Source: Ancylostoma caninum (taxonomy: Eukaryota > Nematoda > Chromadorea > Rhabditida > Ancylostomatidae). Taken from it: 64,000 bases of DNA. A program made the position numbers and the translations under genes. Location of the stretch: NCBI GenBank assembly GCA_037903475.1, contig JBAJFG010000328.1, positions 496,001 to 560,000 of the forward strand, read 5' to 3'. Position 1 is the stretch's first letter, and every line of letters begins with the position of its first letter. The notes beneath the pieces were generated by a model. The model was not told where the DNA came from. It saw only the letters and a list, made by a program, of their open reading frames with translations, and made no database searches. Shown here piece after piece: positions 1 through 12,800 of the stretch.

Positions 1-1646
1 GTTGTACTGTAATAGTAACATTTACGCACGTGGCCGCCGAATTTGCCTAGTCCTTCCCGAAAATTCCACGTTCGCAGCCTCGCCTGCTCGTGAAGCCCGC
101 CGGAGTTGTAAAGCTCTGACGGCGAGTCTTTTCGCGTCTGGCAGCTGACGTTGTAATAACGGGTAGGAGGCATTGTATTCTTCCAATAATTGATTGGAAT
201 AAAAGCCATCCCATCTAGTCCATGAATTTGAATCATTTGTAGGAAATCAGATTGGAATTAATATTGATACTACGTCAATCCACAACCTCTTAGCGAATAA
301 TACTGTCGTTCCTTAAAACCTCTGAAACCATATATTAAAAGGTAATTTTTTTCGGAATTTTCAACGGCAGTTGGAACAATGGACAGTAACAGAAATCGTC
401 CATGAAATTACAAAGCAGAGGATACAGTAAGAACTTATATTGATAGTATATCAAAGCAGTCTGTTGCTTCGGTGTATTTGAGATCTAGTGAAGCAAAGCC
501 ATAGAAGTTTTGATACATGTGTTGTTTTCGAACATTTGTCACAGTAAAAGTTTAGCAATGAGTATTTCGATAGAATTTACTCAGTTAAAAATATAATCAA
601 CTGTACATTCTTTTCATTTAACTCTAACAATTTCAAATGGACCAGATAGCCGATCAGAGACCGAAACTCTCTCTGCAGTTTATCCTGGGAATTTGATGGC
701 GTCAGAGAGTTGCCAAGTTTCAACAGCTTGCAATGAAGACACAAATAGTTGTTGTCCTTATAAAACATCTTGCGGATTCTGAACAAGATGATATCCTTCT
801 TCCAAAATAGCATATTTCGAGCATATGTCATGCTGTCACCTTACCAGTCAAAGATTTGTGGCAGATGTTTCTCAAGAAAAAAAAACAAACCGAAGATTAA
901 TGGGGTATGATTAGGGTCAGATGCCTTCACTCTATGATTTCATCTCATTTTTGTGCCACTTTACAGTGTTTTGACATCATAGAATAGGTAACGCATCGAC
1001 GGAAACAGCAAAAAGAAAATTCATCTCCGGACATACATACATGTTAGGGTGGATCATTAAAATTGATAAGTGGTGGTAACAGTACATTAAAAGAAGCAGT
1101 ACATGATAATGATGACAATTTAAAAAAATTATAGGTGTGCTTTGCAGTGAGGGTGAAGCCTACTGCATCCAATTTCACTGCTTGAAACAACTGAGGCAGA
1201 GAAGAGGAAGAACTACTCTCAGAAGAAACTGAAACTAACTCAAAAAGAAAATCTAAACTAAAGATCGATTTTTTTAAAATTCTGCCCAGAACCTGGTCAA
1301 AAATACTGAGACAGATTGAGACCTAATTTGAGTCCTTTTACGTGTTTTTTTAGGGGAGGGGGGGGGGGGACGGAGGAAGAAAGAATGAGGGCCTATTAAC
1401 AGCAGCAAAGAGTAATGCATCGAGTGACTACCATTTGTCACGAAGTTTCATAACCTTCCTCAAGGAACAAGAATGTGAGCTTATTTTTGGGTGATACAAA
1501 ATTATTGTGAAGGAAGGAAGAGAAAAAATATGAGAAATGGAAATGTGAATGTCTACAGCATGTGAATTTATAGTCATATCTTCTTCATTATGAAAAGTTA
1601 GCCTTATGACTTGTTTGTAATCTTCTTGGAAGTTATCTCTTTCCAG
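1..1646. other. Upstream region of troponin C, no firm gene
   Basis: No recognisable gene, RNA or repeat family is seen. The first coding exon of the neighbouring troponin C (carrying at least the initiator Met) should lie here or outside the window, but I could not pick it with confidence. An 84-codon minus-strand ORF at 577-831 has no recognisable domain. A poly-G run sits near 1360. Confidence 0.4.
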
Positions 1647-4370
1647 GCTGAAGACATCGAAGAGATCCTCGCTGAGATTGACGGAGAGCAGATCGAGGGT
1701 AAGTCGTCTAAAAGCATCTTAGTCACCCGCTTCTATACATTTCGATTCCAGAGTACCAGAAATTCTTCGATGATTTCGACCGCGGAAAGCAAGGCTACAT
1801 CATGGCCACACAGATCGGCCAGATCATGCGTGCTATGGAGCAGGAGTTCGACGAGAAGGTTCGTTTCCACAGTTCAGTTTGCGCACCGATTGACAGCTAT
1901 CCACGCTTTAGCACTTTTTCCTCGATATTCTCGGTAGACACATGACACTGCTCACTGACATGGTTACTTTCTTGTCTATGACTTAACAGCTGCCGATTGT
2001 TTACATCGTTCAAGACCCTACGTAAGCTGATTCGCAAGTTTGACGCTGATGGTTCTGGAAAGTTGGAGTTTGACGAGTTCTGCGCTCTCGTTTACACTGT
2101 CGCCAACACCGTCGACAAGGACACGTTGCAGAAGGAGTTGAGGGACGCATTCCGACTCTTCGACAAGGAGGTCGGTTGAGGGGTCATGACTCTGACTATA
2201 CTTGCATCATGTTCAGCAAGAGTTAAAACCGATTACACTTCGAGGATTATGGAAGGGTATAGTTGGTGGACTTGTCAATTTGATAACTATCCACCATTAT
2301 ACTCTGTACTAAGCAGAATTCCACAAACTAATTTGGTCTTGGCCATTGGGACAAATAGGTTTCTACTCACTAACATTCTAAAGTTCCCGAATATTGCACT
2401 ATAAATCCAATTTTTACGTAAATATAGGCGTAGCTTCAGAACGAACAGTACTGTGACCTAGAAGAAAACTGAAAGTGAATGGAGGACCATGATCACGGTT
2501 TTTCTATGCTCCAGTCTACATTGGTGCTGTCACTGCGCATTTGCAACGTTCCACTAACACAAGATTGACGAACTGGGCTATGACTTATGAACGTATAACC
2601 AAGCCAAACCAAGCTAGCAAAACAACTTTCAAGTCCTGCGTCTCCTAGTAATGCGAAGTCTTTTTGATATTTAATCACGCCAATTTCTCTGGCTTGTACA
2701 ATTAACTTCATGACTTCTAGTCCTGTAGGCTAAAGCTAAGCGATGTGACTACTTCTTTACTTCTTAGCTTAGCGCTGCCAGGAGAAGATCGCAGTTCTTG
2801 ATAAAGTGGTCCTGCTACTGAAGATATGATAAACTTTCATACAAAACTTCTCATACGATCATTGTCGTATCGTGATGAGGCTCGTCTATGTCTGTACCAT
2901 AGATCTGAGCTTAGAAGTTTAAAGGAATGAGTAAAGTCGTATCACGATGAGGTTGAAAACTATGTTGGGGATGGCAATACATATGAGGGGGAAAAGGGCA
3001 CGACTGTGTTCCCATAGTTGTATATTCAGCAGATGAGGAGTGTTGTCTGAACATTCTCTGAAAATTCGTAAAATTGACCACGGAAATACGCTGAGGCTGA
3101 TATTCGGTTTGGCTGTCAAGGTCAAATCCGCTCTTTGGGAATAATTCTGCGGGGAAATGCTGTGCAGAATTCGCTACCATCGATAGAGTAATTGAAACTA
3201 TTCTATCTCTTTGGAAGGTTTGTACTTAACTTGAGGAAATCCTTACAAAGGTTTTCGAACAACAGAAATTTCGCGGGCCAAATTTGACTGCGCTAGGCAT
3301 GCCCGATTTTAGATTGTGCATACTTTAAACCAACTCAGGGAAGCTAGGAAAGGTGTTTTGCATGAGGTCGAAAAATCTAGATCCCATGACGGAGACATGC
3401 ATGCTTGTGCAAGGTTTTTTTTTTCAAATCTGTAGCTCTGTATCAGTAATGGTCAAATCCATGCAACAATCATGCATATTCATGTATGTACCACGTATTA
3501 TGGAACCAATATGTCTCCAGATCCCATATAAATTCGCTGCAGAACCCACGAAAAACCCACGATTATCTCAATCTCATGCAGAACGCACGCATACCAATGC
3601 AAAAACACGGTTCCTAGGTGTCTTGAGAACCTTTAATGTACAACACATTTGTTTTTTGGAGCATTTAAAAAGAGGAGATATAGCCAAAAATGTTGATGAC
3701 GTTAGGATAAGGGTAAGCCAGGGCTGTAGATACTAGCCGAGCTGGAAATAGCCCCGGGGCAATGCTGTCGAACAGCTTCAAAGTCTGTGCTGGAAATATT
3801 TATTATATAGAACGGGGATCTTCTGGGAGGTGGAAGGGCGTTCGAAATGTACTGCGACTAATCACATCACAGTGCTTGAGTCTCTTGTGCAATTACAGAA
3901 TATCTGAATTACGACATATAGAATACCTTGCTCTCAGTTTGTACCCTCAAGTTCCCTGATAGTGCCCATTAACGAAGAATGCTGTCTTGCTCGATTTTCG
4001 TGCTCCGAAGCGCTGTTGAGGGAGATCTAAATCTTCTCCAAGCATCCCAAAATAAATTCAGTGGATCTATGAGAGGATGGTAGCTTGGCTTTACATTTTA
4101 CTTTTCAGAATAAAGCTTTATTTAATGATCACAATGTGTTCAGGGTAACGGATACATCTCGCGACCGACGTTGAAGGCTCTGCTGCACGAAATCGCCGAT
4201 GACCTCACCGACCAACAACTGGAGGAGGCCGTAGACGAGATCGATGAGGACGGTTCAGGAAAGATCGAGTTCGAAGGTACACATCTCCTACTTCTTCCCG
4301 GATTTCGAGCTAAAACCAAATTTCTTATGTTCCAGAGTTCTGGGAGTTGATGGCCGGAGAGTCTGATTGA
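1647..4370 (+). CDS. pat-10: Troponin C, PAT-10/TNC-1 type (5' end of CDS missing)
   Basis: Calcium sensor of the thin-filament troponin complex; it binds troponin I/T and switches on body-wall muscle contraction. Coding exons read at 1647-1698, 1752-1858, 2015-2170, 4144-4276 and 4336-4370. They join in phase to 160 codons plus TGA stop. With an initiator Met on an unseen upstream exon this gives 161 residues, the length known for the Caenorhabditis protein. Four EF-hand loops are visible at about residues 28-39 (DRGKQGYIMATQ, degenerate), 64-75 (DADGSGKLEFDE, canonical), 104-115 (DKEGNGYISRPT, with Thr instead of Glu at position 12) and 140-151 (DEDGSGKIEFEE, canonical). The C-terminus ends FWELMAGESD. 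The pattern of two good calcium sites (II and IV) is typical of invertebrate troponin C. The exon starting at 2015 uses a CAAG acceptor rather than the nearby AACAG; phase and alignment decide this. I infer body-wall rather than pharyngeal isoform from the close PAT-10 match. Confidence 0.96.
2171..4143. other. Large intron of troponin C
   Basis: Intron of about 2 kb between the third and fourth visible coding exons, bounded by GTCGGT and TTCAG. Several small ORFs here (for example plus strand 3353-3736) have no recognisable domain and are treated as chance. No known repeat was recognised. Confidence 0.6.
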
Positions 4371-4578
4371 ACCACTACACGTGTAAATATCACCTGGACG
4401 TTCGTTTGTAAGCAGCTAGCACAACTCTTTGCCGTTATTAAATAATAATTGTGCACGGAGTTTCAGCCTTCGCCTAGTATCATCTCGTTCCTTGCCGCAA
4501 ACCGCAACACAACAGTTGTTCCAGATTGTTATCGTCCCTGATAGCAAACACTATCTACTATAATGTGTCTTGAAATGC

Positions 4579-4584
4579 AATAAA
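4579..4584 (+). terminator. Polyadenylation signal of troponin C
   Basis: AATAAA about 210 bases after the troponin C stop codon, the best match in the 3' region; a weaker AATAAT lies near 4441. Confidence 0.6.
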
Positions 4585-4621
4585 AATTATTGTGCACGTC
4601 TACTGAATGAGGTTTAATGAA

Positions 4622-5415
4622 CTCAGACAATTTTTCGGAAGGACCGCAGCAGAAAACCGGAAGAACCGGCAGGTGACCTGCGGTCCTTCCGGTTTCCTGC
4701 TGCATTTCTTCCGAATAGCTGCTGCGGTCCTTCCGAATAGCTGCTGCGGCCCTTCCGAATAGCTGCTGCGGCCCTTCCGAATAGCTGCTGCGGTCCTTCC
4801 GAATAGCTGCTGCGGTCCTTCCGAATAGCTACTGCGGTCTTTCCGACTGGATACGGGGATGTGCGCGCCAATTCCGCAGAACTGCATTGGCAACCAGTCC
4901 ACTCCCGTGGGACGACCACGCGGCGGTAACCACACGCAAAAATGACAACCTCGCTGAGGGTCACTGGTTCTACGGTCCGATATACCCATGAAGCCAATTT
5001 CCCATCTGAAGTTCGAAACCACTGGATTTTTGTTGGTCGCAACAGAACTGAGCTCCGTACATGAGAAGGGTATAATAACGCTCACACTCTCTCTTCCTTT
5101 CTGCTGCGGTCTTTCCGGTTTTCTGCTGCGGTCCTTCTGCACTCGGAAGAACCGCAGCAGAAAACCGGAAGGACCGCAGCAGAAAACATTCTTCTGCGGT
5201 TCTTCCGGTTTCCTGCCGCGGTCCTTCCGAATCTTTCCCCACACAAATCTATTCTGCTGCGGTCTTTCCGAACCACTCCAGCGTGATTCGGAAGGACCGC
5301 AGCAGAAAAGATTCTGCTGCGGTCCTTCCGAAAATTTTTATCTCTGCGTCTCTCGCTTCTTAACCACACGAGCGCGATCTCTTTCTGCTGCGGTCCTTCC
5401 GACAATTTGTCTGAG
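4622..5415. mobile_element. Fold-back/MITE element with CTCAGACAA ends and a repeated GC-rich core
   Basis: The ends are inverted repeats of about 35 bases: both read CTCAGACAA, then a T-rich spacer, then CGGAAGGACCGCAGCAG. Inside, the 17-base motif CTGCTGCGGTCCTTCCG occurs more than a dozen times in both orientations, including a tandem block at about 4690-4840 with a CGAATAG spacer (about 22-base period). The middle (about 4850-5090) is unique sequence. ORFs of 90-214 codons across it are products of the repeat and are not called genes. The TA target duplication seen in related copies is not clear here. Confidence 0.75.
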
Positions 5416-6864
5416 AAACAGTACCCTCAACAGTAACTTTTTCAACAAATTGTCACAGTCAGCGAAGAGACAGTAGGGAAATTTAAAGAGTAGAGAGTAG
5501 CAAAAGTAAAAAAGAGCAATGTAGTGAAACTAACTGTTCGCAGTAAAACGTAACAGTTCAAGTCATTAGTATCATATTCATAGGAAGTGATCTAGTCAGT
5601 CACAACAACTGTTTTACAATCTGTGAAAAAATTACATTTGGAAGCAGAAGAATCCAGATCACGACACAAATAACTAGATAAGTCATTTTTCAAATACAAG
5701 TGAATGCAATGGACAGCGTTCCCATGATTTCTGAATCTTAGCCCTCAACAGTCATCGAATCATTCAACAAAATGGAATATTAATTTAACCACCTCACATT
5801 TTGCGTTGATTTTTTATCTAACAAAGGATACATTCTTCTAACAGGTGCAAATGCCGCACCATATCGAACAAAATAAGTTTTTTGGTGTCTGATCACTTAG
5901 CCTCGGAGATATGATTCTTTTCCTATGCGAGAAGAAATCAGTGAAAACAAGAGAAATGACCGTAGAACGAATCCTGCTGACCCAGATGTAGGAGATTACT
6001 TATACCCATCTTTGCAGTGGCGAGGTAACATCACTTGAAGCGGTAGTTTTACCATAATGGAAGCGCAAGATTAGCATGAACATGTGTAAGAAGAGCAAAG
6101 AAAAAACCCACATGTGAAAGATTGCAAGGTAGACGCACCGAAATGAAAAAAAAACTAACGGCTCTGATGTGATTTCCACGTTTGAGCAGGAAATTTTCCA
6201 CCCGTGTGAGAAGAGAGATGAACAATAACTCTTCTACCATGTACACACTTTCCTCGTGTTCGACATTTTCTATAACTTCTACTTTTGGTTGATGGACAGC
6301 TTACCCTACATACAGCATACACCAGAAACTTAGAATCTCTTCAGAACTGAGTACTCAGATATGTAAGTGAGAGGAGAACAACCTCAACTATGCACATACA
6401 TACTGCAGCGTCAGAGCCTCACCTCTCCTTTTTTGAAGCAGAGACACTAAATGAGAAAGAATCTTTGGAGTCAATATTTATGAGTGAAATGTAATCACGT
6501 AAACCGGTGACTGGTTTTTGACCTCGATCGCACACCCCATTCTACTTATTTCTACTATTCCACACCACATCTACTTATACCACACGTCATCCTACATATT
6601 ATTACAGGCATCGATAGCAAAACAATGGGACATGCGCAGTTGAGATTAGTATCAACCTAGTATGATGTTTAGAAAAGCCGTAGTGAAATAGGAAACACTT
6701 GTCTAAAACTGGATGAATCCGTGCTGGTAAAAAAAGAAGTGGAGCCACCACTTCTCTTTGTGAAATTTTCTGAAATATCACTCGTTAGAACACCAGACAC
6801 ATGTATTCTCGCAGTAGTATAGCAAGATTCCAGAACTGAAAAATGAATGGTTCGGGTATACATA
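5416..6864. other. Intergenic, nothing recognised
   Basis: AT-rich sequence without a supported gene or repeat family. Confidence 0.5.
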
Positions 6865-8066
6865 CGAGGGCGGTTTAAAAAGTTTCCGGAATGGCCACCA
6901 AGGAGTTTTTCTTTTTCAAAGATTTCCAAGTGATTCTGTTGTCGAGTCTTTCAAATGATTTGACTATAAATGCCGATTTGATCTGACAAAGGCTGTTTCT
7001 TCAACAAGTGGATCAAGTGAAGCAACGTCGACCACACTCAGTTACAGTCAGTTGCTAAGATTAGGTGGTCATTAATTTTCTTCTGCTGAAGGAGAAAACC
7101 GCGAGTAAACCAACTACCACTTTGGTGCTAGTTTTGGAGGATCATCGTCTTTATTTTCCAGCTGTACTTTGTGGGGTTCGAAAACCAAGCGTAGCCATAC
7201 GCGAGTAAACAGAAAGCAAATTGTAAAATTCCAAAAAAAGGTGACCACATCAGAAAATGTGAGAAAAATCGTTCACAAGTTTTTGACAGATGGAGATCAA
7301 ATGCATGGTAAATGAGGGAGCCTAGTGCATCTGTTATGTATGACGGAATTTCATTTTGGTTGACGAACTAGCTTTGAAATGACGTTTATAGAAATGAGTG
7401 CCCCCTTTGCTCAATCTCAAGTAGGATCGCTGTTCAACGTGAGAGTCACCCAGTTATTTCGAATGGTTTATTGGAATGCAATCCAACTGAAATTGAAAGT
7501 TTGATCAACATTAACGATTTGATGGTGTGCTTCACTGTGGTTATGAAAAATGCAATGAAAACAGTATACTAGACACGAAAAACGGGCGCTGAAGAGAAAT
7601 GACTGTTTACTGAGGCAGAAGGGACATGGCATCTGTTCCAGGAGTTTCAAGGGATTGATTGGAAAGCTATTGCAACTGAATATTAGCCGATATTTTTCAA
7701 AGCTCTGGATGTAATAATCCGAGCAAAAGGAGAGCGTTTGACCCAAAAAAAAGATTTGCTCCTCCATATCAACGTGACCGCTCAAGCAAGTCCTATGGCT
7801 TCTCAAAAGACTTGTAGTAATGGAATCCATAATTCCTCCTCACTCAGTGATAGTTTAGTTAAATTCACCCCGTGTAGGTACAGATTCTGATTAAGTGACG
7901 AGTTAATCGTGGCATTACCCGGTTATTCTGAGTACTTCAAGAAATTCCATCTTAGGTAAAGAATGCAAAGTGGAAACAGACCAAAGCACGTGTATTAAGC
8001 TTCATTAGTTGCATCCGACTTGTTTTGTTTTCGTGGTCATTCCGGAAAATTTTCAAACCGTCCTCG
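6865..8066 (+). mobile_element. Decayed mariner-like element
   Basis: TA-flanked element of 1.2 kb. The left end CGAGGGCGGTTTAAAAAGTT and the complement of the right end, CGAGGACGGTTTGAAAATTT, form a TIR of about 34 bases that continues TTCCGGAATG. This type of end is known from mariner elements. The plus strand retains scattered transposase-like pieces (for example LLHINVTAQAS near the position of the LHHDNA block, and ESIIPPHS like the HPPYSPD block near 7820-7855) broken by stops and frameshifts. I infer a dead autonomous copy. The transposase assignment is weaker than the TIR call. Confidence 0.7.
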
Positions 8067-8704
8067 TAAATGAGTTAAAGGCGGTCAACTTCAGAAGTTG
8101 TAGCTTCTGACACAGCGAACAGATAAGGGAATTGCACAGGAGAATTGCGCAGGAGATTTGCGGCCTCCAGCAACAACAACTTCCACAAATAGCTGTTTTA
8201 TTTCACATCCATATGACACCGTCGTAGAAGTCGTAACATTTGTAGGGAAGAATTCTCACAGAGTTTCGAACACTTTTCCAGAGCTAAATGGTTTCCCAGG
8301 TGAAGCGTTGAACTGTTCCGAGGATGTGGTTGTGAAGCGTCAAAAGTGTCAAAAATTCTCCATTATTCTATTAATTCTATCTAACTGATCAGCTAGCAGT
8401 CGTCGTTGGAATGAGTGACTGTGACGTAATCTGTTCATTCAGTCATTGATCGGCTGAGTCAGAATTTGCTAAACACAGGACGAAAAACTTCTCATACAGG
8501 TTCCGCTTATCTAGAATGTTATCTAGAACGTGCACGACTGTAACGTTCTGGGAAAAGGAAGGTGTACACATGTAGGTTTTGAAAAGAGAAAGGATATGCG
8601 GCTGATCTCCTTCTAAGATTGTTCAACTTCGTTACGTAATGCACCAGGTTCGGACAAAAAAAAAGAGTAACAAATCCTTGTGGTTTTGGACGGCAATGGT
8701 TTAT
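8067..8704. other. Intergenic, nothing recognised
   Basis: No supported gene or repeat family between the mariner-like element and the CTCAGACA element. Confidence 0.45.
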
Positions 8705-9545
8705 ACTCAGACAATTTCGGGGGCAAATCCCTTTCCGAACGAGCGGGGAGCGAGGGTCGGAACGAGCGTTTGGGTGTTTTTGCCTGAGAAGTAGCCGCGT
8801 TCAGGCCGCCATGAGCCTGCCAACCATCAGGCGCTGCAGCACCTAATCCAGCGCACAAGGCCCCATTCTCCACAATTACCCGTTGATTGGACGCCTGTAC
8901 CGTGACAAGCTGTTGCAGCTTGGTCACTGCTTGCGCACAGTTTCGCACGGATGAGCGCCTTGTTCGACGCCATTTTGGATCCACACTGATTCACCGGAGC
9001 ACAGAAACAACATAAATACGGAAATTCTCATCAGAAATACGAAAAGACGGCTGGTCGCAAGGTCCATCCATGTTTTGGTAGTGCTAACCTTTTTCTACCA
9101 TCGATGGGATTCGAACCAACCTGTCCATAGTTTATACATGATTGAGAGTCCGCTGCTTTATCCACTAGGCCATCCATGCTGCTGATCTCTTCCATACCGG
9201 TGTTGCCTTCATCCTTTATCACGTGCGTACTACCACCAAATAACCATTCCGACCGGGCCAGTTCCTTATTGAGCCGAAACATCGTTTAGGCCACTTTTTA
9301 GAGATATTTGCCAGCTGTCAGTGGCCGCGAAAAGCGGGCAAATGCCCAACACTCTTCAAATAGCGGCCCGAACCCCGACGGTCGTGCATCAGCCCGAATG
9401 GTTCCGGGATTCGCCCGACAGCGCGTTTGGCCCGCAACATGCCGTGGTTTCCCCCGCTGTTTGCCCGCTATTGGTCCTCGTTCAAAAGTTTCGTCGGGGA
9501 TTTGCCGGCGGTTGGAACGGGATTTGCCCCCGAAATTGTCTGAGT
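8705..9545. mobile_element. CTCAGACA-ended element carrying a tRNA-like repeat
   Basis: Bounded by inverted ends CTCAGACAATTTCGGGGGCA continuing AATCCC, about 34 bases with one or two mismatches, next to TA on both sides. The GC-rich flanks contain GATTTGCC and CAAATGCCC type motifs in both orientations. The middle holds a tRNA-like sequence on the minus strand. No transposase is visible, so it is non-autonomous. The ends match those at 4622-5415 and 58368-58601, while the internal sequence differs. Confidence 0.7.
9097..9175 (-). repeat. tRNA-like (SINE-type) sequence
   Basis: On the minus strand a good A box (TGGCCTAGTGGA, 9161-9172) is followed about 50 bases later by a perfect B box (GGTTCGAATCCC, 9106-9117). 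The anticodon region (GGACTCTCAATC) resembles a Glu-CTC arm but the 3' half of the stem does not pair, and the acceptor does not close. I therefore read it as a tRNA-derived repeat or pseudogene, not a working tRNA. Confidence 0.6.
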
Positions 9546-9870
9546 AGTTCTCGGAACTTCTGCCTGGTGAATATATGTATGGGGCTGATGTGGAGCTCAG
9601 CTCCTTATGCCGAAGGTTTGTCTTTTTTGGAGCCATGGAATATGAAGAACGCTGGCTTGTTTCGGAAGCGAAAAAAGTACCCTAATCCCTGTGAACCATG
9701 TTGATCTCGTAGAGCTCATTCCCACATTGTGGCTATTGCCAGATGGACGGGTTTCAGCATGTTCCGTGCACATTCCATTTTGTAACCAAATCGTTATTGA
9801 TAAAAACTCGTCACACCAACGACGGAACTTAGGATGACAGTAACGCTATAGGAAGTGACTGCCTTCAACC

Positions 9871-12800
9871 ATGCCCAGTACACAAATTCTCGTCTTACTT
9901 ATAATTGTTGGTTGTTCTCATGCTGCTGAGATATCGCACAATCCTGCAACATCAACAAAATTAGAGGCGCCTTCTTCAATCAGCATTTCACCAGCTATCT
10001 ATCCAACTGCACGACGCGATGAAAGCGTTGTGGATGACTTCCATGGCACGAAGGTAATGCTGTGCTACATGAACTTCAATAGTATGATCGGCCCATTACA
10101 GGTTGCTGATCCATATCGCTGGATGGAGGATCCAGATTCACCTGAGACTCGTCAGTTTGTAAGGCAACTAAATGCCATCTCTGAACCCTTTCTTGCTAAA
10201 GCTCCGAATCGCGAAGATATAAAGAAAAAGTGGGGCACGAATTTTAATGCCTTTTAATATCTGCCAATTATCATAAAATTCAGACTCACCGAGCTCTATA
10301 GCTACGAAAGATACAGCTGCCCATCGAAACATGGACAATTTTACTATTATAGCTACAATTCAGGACTTCAAAATCATTCGTGAGTAGCCGGAAATTTCTT
10401 CGTTATTGAAAAGAGAAATCTTCTTCACAGCACCTTCAATTGAGGACAGTCCTTTACTTCCTCTTTCAAATGGGTCTCCTGTTCTGCTTGTTTTCATCCA
10501 CGAAGTTTTTGTAACCCGCCAACGATTAAATGACTATCGCCCACAGGGCAGTCCTACGGCTATGTTGACCTTAATTTAAAACGAGTGATAAGATTATCAG
10601 CTAAATAGGATCTACTCAGACATTCCTGCGGAAGTCCGGCTTGACAAAGCGCCCTCTAATCAATTTGGGAACAAAATCCGGTTTACCGGGGGGGGGGGGG
10701 GGGAGGGAACGTCATTTTGGTTTTGTTGCAGAATTAACCGGGGATTGGCACTCAGAACACAGATCATGCTGCCACGACGCGGATGCGCAAATGCGTCCGG
10801 ATCTGCTAGTAGCAGCGCGCATCAGAGCATGAAGGTAATGTGCGTCCCGGGATTCGATACGCATTTTTAGTTTCTCCTGTTTTGGTTTCGAGAAAAGCCC
10901 GCAATAACACCAGGCACCCAACATCCAGTTCGAGTGGACCCGGCCATACGAACCCGCACCACGGCGTTCGAGTCCCACTGAAACGGGGCCTGGCCGACGG
11001 ACCAGAGGAATATGTAGGTCAGCGTTGTGCGACTAAAGTAATGAATTAACGCAGGCACGTGTAGCGGCCATTTTCTAGTAGCGCAACGGATTAACTAATT
11101 AACGAAAATCTCAGAAAATACGTTGAAAGATGTTCTTGAGCAAAGGCACAAACGCTCATAAACTCTACGTGAGACCGGCTCACTACAAGGGTATGCGGAT
11201 ATAAAGGACATTAGTGGACATTATCCTGTCCACTTCTTATAAACAGATGTAAAATTTGCTCATTGAGAAATTTTTACCTTGAAAGATTCGCAAAGTATTT
11301 CTCGCTAGGGTGCTGCTATTTGAGAACCTACAAAAGAACAGCCAATAATAAGTGCTATTCCTAACCAACTAATTTCCTTCCAAATTTATCTAGAGTTGCA
11401 GAATCTTATAGGAATATTTTCAACCTGCCAAACATCGAAGAGAAATCACTTAAAAAACACTTTTTGGTACGCCTGTGAAAATGTTAGACTCGTGTTTCGC
11501 AACGACCGTGCCGCATCTGCATGAGCTCCTGTTTGCATGAATGTCTCTACTACCGAACGCGTTAAAGACGATAAGTGCAGACACTTCTATATTGGAGATT
11601 TCGCGGCATATCGGGGTTTTTAAATGATTTTGAATGACCGGTTTGGAGATGGCATCATCTCTATTGCCCACATCATTGTCATCATTGTGTGCCTTTTTTT
11701 CCGTGAACTAAGAAAAATAACCAAGTTGTCTTAAACATGCATTCATCATACCCACAACTCAGTCAACAGAACTTCTAGTGGCACTATGGTAATTGAGTAC
11801 CAGTCCTTGAAAATTTCAGTGCTATCTATCGGCAAGTATCTCTAAAGGATGGAGAAAACCGTGAGGTGTTCATGGACTCAAATGACCTGTCTGGAGATGG
11901 TACCGCCACAATCAGGTATGCTGGAAAGAGAGACGTAATAATGGCAAAGTCATTCTCCACATTTTTACGAAAGAATTTCGAAGTGGAGTCAAGATGGATC
12001 TATCCTCGCTTACGGAGTCAGCAGGAAGGGTAGCGATTGGGTTACATTGAGGGTGAGTGCTTGCAGGTTCTAACCATCGCTGCTGTTCCTTACTGAAAAT
12101 TGGAAAGTTCTTCGGAAGATATCTTCAGAGCTGAGAATAGCCTCTCAATGGTAACTAAAATTACAGAATTAGGACAGTATTATGCTCGTACGTGGGTTGT
12201 AGAGCCGGTCCATTAATGTTCGCCTCTTGATGTTCTTGGGTCCTGTCATGTGTATGCCGAGGCGGGCGTGCATGCAGTTGGGCTGGCTTATGTGGAGGGT
12301 CGTTTACCCGATTTGGTCATATCAACGGCCTGTGGGGTGGCTTTTGCTGCAGTGTCCATGTGAGAGCATAAGGTTACTCATCGCAAAGCCCTGTTTGTAA
12401 TTTTGAGGATAAAATCAAAAACGAATTCTGTACTCTTCATTCTGGTGAACAATCACTTTACTGTTTCGAGGCTATTCAAGTCTAGTCTTTCTGAATGAAC
12501 AGCGCCAAGACCAAGCTTCATACAGGATCAGGATCTGTCCATGAAACAGGCCATTTCCTAAAATGGTACTCAAACGGAATCCAGTGTTGACAGCTATCTC
12601 CGCACTATAGGTTTTAGCTAAACTTAATCGATTCCCAGAAGTAAAAAAGATCCAAGAGATTGTGGGTTGAATCGCACATCGGTTTGAGTATGCGTTGTTG
12701 AGCTCTGCACTCACTGTTCAAAGGCTTGTTTCCGGAAATGTCAACCCCACAAGCTTTGACGAAGAGAACGCGAAAGGTATGCTTTCGGAATCGTGCCCTC

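Noticed and set aside
4600..5476. ORFs of 214, 162, 139 and 107 codons as genes
   Set aside because: They run through the inverted GC-rich motif array, overlap each other on both strands and have no domain.
9097..9175. Functional tRNA gene
   Set aside because: A and B boxes are good, but the anticodon and acceptor stems do not close.
11941..12052. Copy A as a pseudogene because exon 5 seems to lack a TTTCAG acceptor
   Set aside because: Both copies use the equivalent GAAAG acceptor, and with it all 19 exons join in phase to a full-length protein.
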